A stretch of 5,149 nucleotides of DNA from Chloroflexota bacterium. GTDB lineage: Bacteria; Chloroflexota; Dormibacteria; Aeolococcales; Aeolococcaceae. The stretch covers positions 1-5,149 of the forward strand of contig VBHE01000251.1 of NCBI GenBank assembly GCA_005889515.1, in the 5' to 3' direction. The position numbers and the translations under genes are program-made. Positions 1 through 5,149 of the stretch are shown here, piece by piece; the stretch's first letter is position 1; each line of letters starts with the position of its first letter. The notes beneath the pieces were generated by a model. The model was not told the DNA's origin, did no database searches, and saw only the letters and a list, made by a program, of their open reading frames with translations.

Positions 1-739
1 GGTGCAGCTCGACCAGGTGCTCAACACCCTCGACCCGGCGACCCGGACGGCGCTCGCGAGCTTCCTCACCCAGCTGGGTGGAGGCGTCCGCGGACGCGCG
101 GGGGACGTCGCGGCGCTGGTGCGCCAGTCCGAGTCCACCCTGGGCTCGACGGCGGCGACCTTCCACTCCTTCGACTCGCCCCAGCTCGGCGATCTGCTGT
201 CGACCCTGACCAGTGACACCGGGGTGCTCGCCGGCCGCGTCAACGCGCTGAGCGGCATCTTCCGCAGCGGCAACAGCTTCCTCGGAGCCCTCGCTCCCGA
301 CACCTCGAACATCCAGGCGGTGATCGTCGACGCGGCCGACACCCTCAACCGCTTCGACGCCATCCTCCGCGACCGCACCACGGGGCTCGGCAACACCCTC
401 GACGAGCTCGACGCCGTGACCCGCAACACCAGCTCCCTCGCCGACGAGGCGCGTCCCATCGTCGACGCGCTGAGCCCGGAGCTGCCCAACTTCCCGGTCT
501 GGATGAAGGAGCTCGCCTCGTCGACCGGCCAGGTCGACGCCAACGGCTACTTCCTGCGGCTGCTCCCCGTCTTCGGGGCGCTGACGCCGAGCGGCATCGG
601 CGGAGCCGAGGCATCGCAGTCGCGAACGGCGAGCGGCTCCAGCGCCGCGCCCCGCGCCGGCGGCACCGCGCCGCAGCGCGGGCTGCCCCCGGTGCCGAGC
701 GTGCTCTCGGGCATGCTCGACCTGGTCTACGGAGGCTGA
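1..739 (+). CDS. MCE-family protein, C-terminal part (5' end outside window)
   Basis: This is the C-terminal 245 or so residues of a mammalian-cell-entry (MCE) family protein, the extracytoplasmic substrate-binding/tunnel component of lipid importers. The frame is open at the window edge. The GTG at 2-4 is probably an internal valine, because the N-terminal membrane anchor and the MCE beta domain are both missing. The segment starting LDQVLNTLDPATRTAL (residues 3-18 of the visible part) matches the stretch that typically follows the MCE domain in actinobacterial-type proteins. A long, mostly helical region follows to about residue 195, rich in Leu/Ala/Asp/Thr and probably forming the coiled-coil tunnel wall. 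It contains NGYFLRLLPVFG at 181-192. A low-complexity Ser/Ala/Gly/Pro linker (about 197-230) leads to a short hydrophobic end, SVLSGMLDLVYGG. The stop is TGA at 737-739. The next gene starts three bases later and is also an MCE gene, so the two are surely co-transcribed. The family assignment rests on sequence pattern only. Which MCE paralogue (A-F type) this is cannot be decided. Confidence 0.85.
   Translation, partial: VQLDQVLNTLDPATRTALASFLTQLGGGVRGRAGDVAALVRQSESTLGSTAATFHSFDSPQLGDLLSTLTSDTGVLAGRVNALSGIFRSGNSFLGALAPDTSNIQAVIVDAADTLNRFDAILRDRTTGLGNTLDELDAVTRNTSSLADEARPIVDALSPELPNFPVWMKELASSTGQVDANGYFLRLLPVFGALTPSGIGGAEASQSRTASGSSAAPRAGGTAPQRGLPPVPSVLSGMLDLVYGG
731..735 (+). promoter_or_regulatory. 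Shine-Dalgarno for the second MCE gene
   Basis: GGAGG lies seven bases upstream of the ATG at 743, inside the last Gly codons of the preceding MCE gene. It supports the ATG at 743 as the true start and indicates translation coupled to the upstream gene. Confidence 0.75.
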
Positions 740-742
740 GGG

Positions 743-1870
743 ATGCAGACCGGCACCCGCGCCTATCGCAACGCCGCCACCGTCGCCGGGGCGATCTTCC
801 TCGTGATCGCGAGCATCTTCCTCGTCCAGGTGTTCATCGCCGCTCTCGGCAAGCGGGTGGTCCCGCCGATCCACGCGCCCTACAAGCTCAGCGCCGACTT
901 CACCGACGCGCTCGGAGTGCGCGTCGGCCAGCAGGTGCTGGTCAACGGCGCGGTGGTCGGGCAGGTGCAGGGCGTCGACCTCCAGGACGGCCATGCCCAC
1001 GTGCGCATGGAGTTCGACCCGGACAAGGGACCGGTGCACCAGGCGGTGACCGTGCACATCACCCCGACCAGCTCGGTGGGTCATCCGGTGGTGGCGATCA
1101 CCGATCCCGGCTACGGCCCGCTGCTCGCCGGCGACAGCACCGTGGGGCTGGCGCACACCAGCTCGGCGGTCTTCATCGACGACATCGTCTCGGCGATGAC
1201 CGCGGATCCGCGCGCCGGCTTCCAGACGATCATGCGCGAGCTCGGACGCTCGGTCGACGGACGCGCCCAGGACATCCGGGCGGTCACCGCCGACACCCGC
1301 GCCTTCCTCGACGGAATGATCCCGATCAGCAGGCAGCTGAGCACCGACGCCGCCACGATGCAGTCCATCCTCGACCACAGCCACGCGGTGATGGGCCAGC
1401 TCGCCGACTCCAACATCGACGCCCTCATCGGCGATGCAGGCCGGTTCGGCGGCACCGTGAGCGCCCAGGCCGCCCATCTCGGCCCCACCCTCGACTCCGC
1501 GATCACCGACCTCACCACCCTCAACCAGAGCTTCGCAGGCAACGAGCCGGCGGCGATGGCGTCGCTCACCGCGCTGCCCCCGGCCCTGAGCCAGCTCGAC
1601 CGCACCCTGAGCGACTTCCGGCCGCTCTTCGAGAAGGGCATCCTCCCCGCACAGGCGGACATCGACCAGGTGATCGTCGAGCTCCGCGACTCCTTCGGGC
1701 GCACCACCCCCAACGGCCTGCAGTACTGGAAGGTGCAGTTCGGCCTGGGCGAGCGCAGTCTCCTGGGCGGTCCTCAGGGCGCGGAGGGTCCGGGAGCGTC
1801 CGGCCCGTTCTCCGGTGGGGGCGGCCCGTCGCGTCCCGACACCCTGTTCTCCGTGCTCTTCGGCAACTGA
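743..1870 (+). CDS. MCE-family lipid-transport substrate-binding protein
   Basis: Complete 375-residue MCE/MlaD-family protein. Residues 1-11 are short and basic. Residues 12-35 form one hydrophobic segment (about AATVAGAIFLVIASIFLVQVF), best read as an uncleaved signal anchor, because no lipobox Cys or clear signal peptidase site is seen. The MCE domain covers about 46-125. It shows the usual order: strand KLSADFTDALGV, then VRVGQQVLVNGAVVGQV with the family's G-x-x-V-x-x-x-G-x-x-VG-x-V pattern, an acidic turn, and SSVGHPVVAITDPG. A long helical region follows (about 140-320), then a Gly/Pro-rich linker (342-366) and a hydrophobic end, TLFSVLFGN. The protein is expected to sit on the outer face of the cytoplasmic membrane and guide a lipid or other hydrophobic substrate to a YrbE-type permease, which is not in this window. 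The start is fixed by GGAGG at 731-735. It is the last MCE gene here and is followed by an RND transporter gene. The substrate cannot be read from the sequence. Confidence 0.9.
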   Translation: MQTGTRAYRNAATVAGAIFLVIASIFLVQVFIAALGKRVVPPIHAPYKLSADFTDALGVRVGQQVLVNGAVVGQVQGVDLQDGHAHVRMEFDPDKGPVHQAVTVHITPTSSVGHPVVAITDPGYGPLLAGDSTVGLAHTSSAVFIDDIVSAMTADPRAGFQTIMRELGRSVDGRAQDIRAVTADTRAFLDGMIPISRQLSTDAATMQSILDHSHAVMGQLADSNIDALIGDAGRFGGTVSAQAAHLGPTLDSAITDLTTLNQSFAGNEPAAMASLTALPPALSQLDRTLSDFRPLFEKGILPAQADIDQVIVELRDSFGRTTPNGLQYWKVQFGLGERSLLGGPQGAEGPGASGPFSGGGGPSRPDTLFSVLFGN

Positions 1871-1889
1871 TCGACCTGCCCCCGCGCGC

Positions 1890-1895
1890 TACCCT
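1890..1895 (+). promoter_or_regulatory. Possible -10 element of a short-leader promoter
   Basis: TACCCT matches the TANNNT form of a sigma-70-type -10 hexamer and ends nine bases before the ATG at 1905. A weak -35 candidate, CTGATC, lies at 1867-1872 with a 17-base spacer (three of six matches to TTGACA). The 34-base gap between genes has no purine-rich ribosome site, so a transcript starting at or within a few bases of the ATG is plausible. Short motifs like this arise by chance, so it is only suggestive. Confidence 0.35.
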
Positions 1896-1904
1896 GCCCC
1901 GCCG

Positions 1905-4331
1905 ATGACCCGGATCCGCGGCCTGTCCACCGCCGCCGTCCTCGTGGCGGTGCTGCTCGCCGCCGGGGCGATCCTGCTCGCCCGCCACCTCGGGATCGAC
2001 GCCGGTCCACGCGCCCTCGCCCCGGGCGGCTCGGACTCGGCGGCCGCCACCACCGAGTACGCTCAGCAGTTCGGCGGTGACCCGGTGATCATCCTGGTCC
2101 GGGGGCCCTGGAAGGTCGCCACCGACACCCGCAACATCGTCACCCTCGCCGCGCTCGAGGGCGAGGTGCGCAAGGTCGACGGGGTCAAGCTCGTCGAGGG
2201 GCCCGGCGGCCTCGTCTACACGGCGGCGAACGCCGCCCTCGGTCCCGCCCTCCAGCAGCTCCGCACCGACGCGAAGGCCGCCGGCGACGCCGCCCGGGCC
2301 GCCGCGCTGACGGCGGGGAAGAGCTCCGCGGACGCCGACGCCGCGGCCCGCGCCGCCGAGGTCGACACCCTCCAGCGCGAGACCGCGGCGCTGCTCCAGA
2401 AGTACCCCGCGATCAAGGAGACGGGCATCCCGGGGCTCGACAACCCTCGCTTCGTCAACGCCTTCCTCTTCCGCTCCGACGGCTCGGTGAAGCCGCTCTT
2501 CAAGCCGCTGTTCCCCCGTCCGAACGCCAGCCTGGTGGTGGTGCGGCTCGTCGACGGGGCCTCGCTGAACACCGTCCGCGACGTGCGCGACACGGTGAGC
2601 AGCATGGTCCGGAAGTACCCCCTCTCCGGGGTGTCGGTCACGGTGAGCGGCGCGCCGGTGGTCTCCGAGGGCCTGGTGTCGGCGACGGTCACCGACCTGC
2701 GCGTGGTCGTGCCCGTCGCCGCAGTCGCGATGCTCGTCATCCTGTTCGCGCTCCTGCCCGGATGGCTGGCGCTCGTCCCCCTCCCGCTCGCCGCGATCGG
2801 GGTGTCCTACACCTACGGGGCGCTCGACCTGCTCCGGCGGCCGACGACGCTGGCGGCGATCGCCGCCCTGCCCATCCTCCTCGGCCTGATCACCGACTAC
2901 GCCGTCCAGCTCGCCGCCGGCAGCGCAGCCGGTGAGGGCCGGTTCACACCGCACACCGTGATCACACGACTGCGCGCGCTCTGGCTCGCGGCGGCGGCGA
3001 CGGCCGCGGGTGCGCTGGCGCTGCTCCTGTCGCCGATCCCGGTGGTGGGGTCGCTCGGGACGGTGGTCGCGATCGGCGTCGCCTGCGGGATGCTCGCGCT
3101 GCTCCTCCTCGGCGCGCCGGTGCTGCTCCTCGCCGGGGAGGCCTCGCGCGGCACCCGCGAGCGTCTCCAGTCCCTCGCGGGGCGCATCGGCGGCTTCGGG
3201 CTCCGTCACCGCGCCGCGGTGCTGATCGTGGCCGCCGTCGCCGGGGTCGCCGGCCTGGCGCTGACGCCGCTCCAGCGCACCACCACCGATCTGCGCGACT
3301 TCGTCTCCCCGGGGCTTCCCGCGCTCCACGACCTCGACACCCTGGAGAGCGCCACCGGCGCCGGGGGTGAGGTCGACGTTCTCGTCGACTCGACCGCGAA
3401 CGTCGCCTCGCCCGAGGTCGTGAGCTGGATGCTCGCCGCCGAGAGGCGGCTGCAGGCGCTGCTCCCCGCCGGCGGTCCGCCACCGGTGTCGCTCGCCGAC
3501 CTGCTCGTCACCGTCCACTCGGGGACGCCGCCGAACGCCGCCGACACCAACGTCATCCTCCAGAGCCTCCCCGCCTACATCCTCCAGGGGCTGGTCAGCC
3601 GCGACGCCGCCCACGCCGGGATCAGCATCGGGATCCCGCTCCAGCCGCTCCACGACCAGGAGGCGCTGATCCAGCGGATGCGCGCCGCGCTCAAGCCGCC
3701 GCCGGGGGTCACCGCCCGGCTGGCGGGGACGGCGGTGCTCGCCGCCGACGGCGAGGGCGACCTCGCCCGGAGCGGGTTGATCGTCGACCTGCTCGCCCTC
3801 GGCGCGGTCGCGGTGGTGCTGCTGCTCACCACCCTGAGCGGGTGGCGCGCGCTCGTCGCGCTGGTGCCGATGACCCTGGCGACCGGCTGGACCACGCTCG
3901 TCGTGGTGGCCCTGCGGATCCAGGTCACCCCGATCACCGCCGTCCTCGGCGCCCTCGTGGTCGCCCTGGCGACGGAGTTCTCGGTGATCTGGTCGACCCG
4001 CTTCCGCGAGGCGCGCCGCGACGGCCTCGGCGCCGAGGAGGCGGCCGCGGTGACCGCGTCCCGCACCGGCTCGGCGATCGCGGTCAGCGGGCTCACCCTC
4101 TGCGCCGGCTTCCTGGCGCTCGCCGCGGGCAGCTCACCGCTGCTGCGCAGCTTCGGGCTGGTCGCCGGCTGCGGCGTGGTCGCCGCGGTGGCGGCGGTGC
4201 TGCTGCTCTGCCCGCCCCTCTGCGCCCGGCTCATCCACGTCGAGCCCGCTCCGTCGCCGGCCCCTGTGGCGGAGCCGCCCGCGGCGGGCTGGAGCCCGCT
4301 GTCGACGCCCGCGACCGACTCCGATGGCTGA
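1905..4331 (+). CDS. RND-superfamily (MMPL-like) transporter
   Basis: Integral membrane secondary transporter of the RND superfamily, 808 residues, probably moving a hydrophobic substrate at the cost of the proton gradient. The classic two-repeat plan is visible. TM1 is at about 9-27. The first extracytoplasmic domain (about 30-265) begins with the family-like YAQQFGGDPVIILVRG (52-67). TM2-TM6 lie at about 266-410. TM7 is at about 436-453, followed by a second extracytoplasmic domain (about 455-622) and TM8-TM12 at about 624-775. TM4 carries GLITDYAVQ with Asp331-Tyr332, the usual RND proton-relay pair. The equivalent TM10 site reads ATEFSVIW, with Glu691-Phe692 instead. An alanine-rich helical insertion lies at about 105-168 in the first porter domain. 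The C-terminal tail is proline-rich. The ATG at 1905 is preferred over an upstream in-frame GTG at 1815, because the latter would overlap the MCE gene by 56 bases and add a non-hydrophobic, Pro/Arg-rich N-terminus before TM1. No Shine-Dalgarno is seen. The stop overlaps the next gene by 8 bases. The family call is secure; the substrate and direction of transport are unknown. Confidence 0.9.
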   Translation: MTRIRGLSTAAVLVAVLLAAGAILLARHLGIDAGPRALAPGGSDSAAATTEYAQQFGGDPVIILVRGPWKVATDTRNIVTLAALEGEVRKVDGVKLVEGPGGLVYTAANAALGPALQQLRTDAKAAGDAARAAALTAGKSSADADAAARAAEVDTLQRETAALLQKYPAIKETGIPGLDNPRFVNAFLFRSDGSVKPLFKPLFPRPNASLVVVRLVDGASLNTVRDVRDTVSSMVRKYPLSGVSVTVSGAPVVSEGLVSATVTDLRVVVPVAAVAMLVILFALLPGWLALVPLPLAAIGVSYTYGALDLLRRPTTLAAIAALPILLGLITDYAVQLAAGSAAGEGRFTPHTVITRLRALWLAAAATAAGALALLLSPIPVVGSLGTVVAIGVACGMLALLLLGAPVLLLAGEASRGTRERLQSLAGRIGGFGLRHRAAVLIVAAVAGVAGLALTPLQRTTTDLRDFVSPGLPALHDLDTLESATGAGGEVDVLVDSTANVASPEVVSWMLAAERRLQALLPAGGPPPVSLADLLVTVHSGTPPNAADTNVILQSLPAYILQGLVSRDAAHAGISIGIPLQPLHDQEALIQRMRAALKPPPGVTARLAGTAVLAADGEGDLARSGLIVDLLALGAVAVVLLLTTLSGWRALVALVPMTLATGWTTLVVVALRIQVTPITAVLGALVVALATEFSVIWSTRFREARRDGLGAEEAAAVTASRTGSAIAVSGLTLCAGFLALAAGSSPLLRSFGLVAGCGVVAAVAAVLLLCPPLCARLIHVEPAPSPAPVAEPPAAGWSPLSTPATDSDG

Positions 4332-4896
4332 CGCGAACCCGCCCGCCGCGCCGGCACTTCCCACCCCCGAGCAGCTGCGCTGGGTGCTCGTGGTGTACGG
4401 CACCGCGGTGTTCGTCCCCGCCTGCATGCTCCTCACCCTGCTCACCTCCGGTGGCAGGCAGATGGGGAAGGTGTTCCTCCATTTCCTCGCCCTCCCCGAT
4501 CCCTTCCCGGTGGCGATCGCCTACGGCCTCGGCTACCTGATCGTCCAGTACCTCATCCGCAACCGCAAGCCCAGCTTCCTGCAGTCGCAGGTCTTCGCCG
4601 GCTGCGTCTTCGTCGGCATGTTCGCCGCCTTCGCCCTCTGCAGCCTGGTGTTCTCCTACGGTCCGCTCAGCGGCGCCTCGAGCACGGCGGTCACCGCCGT
4701 GCTGGTGCCGCTCAAGCTCGCCCTCGGCGCGGCCACGGGCGCGGCCTTCTACCCGTTCATGGCCCGGCGGCGGATCAGCTCGAAGTACTACAGCCCGACC
4801 CCGATCCCACCCAAGTATGCTTCGCCGGCCGCGCGCCCGAAGCCGCCGACGACCGCCGCACGCAAGAGCACGAAGGCACGCACGAGGAGGAGGTGA
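4324..4896 (+). CDS. Small four-helix membrane protein of unknown function
   Basis: I do not recognise this 190-residue protein. After a Pro/Ala-rich start (1-16) there are four likely membrane segments at about 20-41, 60-78, 88-111 and 121-146. The loop GGRQMGK (43-49) lies between the first two, and a basic NRKP stretch (80-83) follows the second. The C-terminus (147-190) is soluble, strongly basic and proline-rich. It contains two similar units, KYYSPTPIP (154-162) and KYASPAARP (164-172), and ends KARTRRR. By the positive-inside rule this tail should be cytoplasmic. With four helices, the N-terminus would then also be cytoplasmic. The ATG overlaps the stop of the RND gene by 8 bases and has no ribosome site of its own, so translation is probably coupled to the transporter. 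This makes an accessory or regulatory partner of the RND protein a reasonable but unproven guess. The hydrolase gene follows four bases after the stop. The gene is well supported as coding by its hydrophobic pattern and tight packing. Confidence 0.8.
   Translation: MADANPPAAPALPTPEQLRWVLVVYGTAVFVPACMLLTLLTSGGRQMGKVFLHFLALPDPFPVAIAYGLGYLIVQYLIRNRKPSFLQSQVFAGCVFVGMFAAFALCSLVFSYGPLSGASSTAVTAVLVPLKLALGAATGAAFYPFMARRRISSKYYSPTPIPPKYASPAARPKPPTTAARKSTKARTRRR
4884..4893 (+). promoter_or_regulatory. Strong Shine-Dalgarno for the hydrolase gene
   Basis: GAGGAGGAGG ends seven bases before the ATG at 4901. It also encodes part of the terminal arginine-rich stretch of the preceding gene. It fixes the hydrolase start and is the strongest ribosome site in the window. 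Confidence 0.8.
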
Positions 4897-4900
4897 CCGC

Positions 4901-5149
4901 ATGGCGACGGTGACGACCGAGATCCGCAGGGTCCAGGCCAACGGGATCGACTTCGCATACCTCGAGGCGGGACCACAGGACGGTCCGCTCGCGCTGTGCC
5001 TGCACGGATTCCCCGACCACGCCAAGACATGGCGGCACCTCCTGCCCGCGCTCGCGGACGCCGGCTGGCACGCGGTGGCGCCGTGGATGCGCGGCTACCA
5101 TCCCACCGGCCTGGCCCCCGACGGTCAGTACCAGTGCGCGACCCTGTCC
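4901..5149 (+). CDS. Alpha/beta hydrolase, N-terminal part (epoxide-hydrolase-like)
   Basis: The reading frame is open from the ATG to the window end (83 codons), so the 3' part is outside. The translation starts MATVTTEIRRVQANGIDFAY, followed by EAGPQDGPLALCLHGFPDH. The H-G-F-P-D motif (35-39) after a hydrophobic strand is the oxyanion-hole HGxP motif of alpha/beta-hydrolase-fold enzymes. TWRHLLPALADAGWHAVAPWMRGY (43-66) is the next helix and strand, with the RGY found in epoxide hydrolase, haloalkane dehalogenase and related esterases. The nucleophile elbow and the remaining catalytic residues lie beyond the window, so the reaction (epoxide, ester or other hydrolysis) cannot be assigned. 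There is no signal peptide, so the product should be cytoplasmic. The start is supported by GAGGAGGAGG at 4884-4893. It lies four bases after the small membrane protein gene and is likely in the same operon. A role in processing the substrate handled by the upstream transporters is only a guess. Confidence 0.88.
   Translation, partial: MATVTTEIRRVQANGIDFAYLEAGPQDGPLALCLHGFPDHAKTWRHLLPALADAGWHAVAPWMRGYHPTGLAPDGQYQCATLS

Noticed and set aside
2..4. GTG at the window edge as a real start codon
   Set aside because: The protein would lack both the membrane anchor and the MCE domain, and the visible sequence begins in the middle of the conserved post-domain region. It is more likely an internal valine of a gene cut by the window.
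1815..1904. N-terminal extension of the RND protein from an upstream GTG
   Set aside because: It would overlap the MCE gene by 56 bases and add 30 Pro/Arg/Cys-rich residues before the first membrane segment. The ATG at 1905 places TM1 at the usual distance from the N-terminus.
1871..1904. Terminator between the MCE and RND genes
   Set aside because: No inverted repeat followed by a T-run is present in this short C-rich gap.
1566..3653. Minus-strand open frame of about 695 codons across the MCE end and the RND gene
   Set aside because: Its translation is Arg/Gly/Asp/Glu-rich low complexity with no domain, and it lies opposite well-supported membrane-protein genes. GC-rich codon bias removes stops on the opposite strand, which explains its length.
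3842..4540. Plus-strand open frame of 232 codons overlapping the RND 3' end and the small membrane protein
   Set aside because: The translation is Arg/Pro-rich without any fold-like pattern and conflicts with two better frames. It is a frame shadow.
4231..5025. Minus-strand open frame of 264 codons over the small membrane protein and hydrolase start
   Set aside because: It is Arg/Gly/Glu-rich low complexity, and the plus-strand genes there have clear membrane helices, an HGFPD motif and a ribosome site.

Overview
The window is GC-rich (estimated at about 70 % by eye), and all of its genes lie on the + strand with almost no intergenic space. Codon third positions are strongly G/C. The layout is a tail of an MCE cluster, then a large RND/MMPL-type transporter, then a small membrane protein, then an alpha/beta hydrolase. 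This fits a high-GC Gram-positive-like lineage: Actinomycetota (for example Thermoleophilia) or a Dormibacterota/Chloroflexota-type soil bacterium. No rRNA or other phylogenetic marker is present, so this placement is an inference and I do not commit to a taxon.

Layout: (1) positions 1-739 hold the 3' part of an MCE-family gene whose N-terminal anchor and MCE domain lie upstream of the window. (2) Positions 743-1870 hold a complete MCE-family protein of 375 aa, three bases downstream, with a good Shine-Dalgarno inside the end of gene 1. (3) After a 34-base gap containing a possible -10 element and no Shine-Dalgarno, positions 1905-4331 encode an 808-aa RND-superfamily transporter with 12 predicted membrane segments and two extracytoplasmic porter domains. 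(4) Positions 4324-4896 overlap its stop codon by 8 bases and encode an unrecognised 190-aa protein with four membrane segments and a basic, proline-rich tail. (5) From 4901 to the window end runs the N-terminal 83 residues of an alpha/beta hydrolase of the epoxide-hydrolase-like group.

MCE proteins are substrate-binding or tunnel-forming parts of lipid and hydrophobic-molecule importers that work with YrbE/MlaE permeases and an MlaF/Mkl ATPase. None of those partners is in the window, and they are expected upstream. The RND protein is a secondary transporter that probably moves a hydrophobic substrate using the proton gradient. Finding it directly behind two MCE genes suggests linked lipid handling across the membrane and envelope. 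The last three genes are packed as one transcription unit, possibly started by its own short-leader promoter at about 1890. The minus-strand open frames, including one of nearly 700 codons, are composition artefacts and are not annotated. No mobile element, CRISPR array, RNA gene or convincing terminator was seen, and no gene-free stretch exceeds 34 bases.
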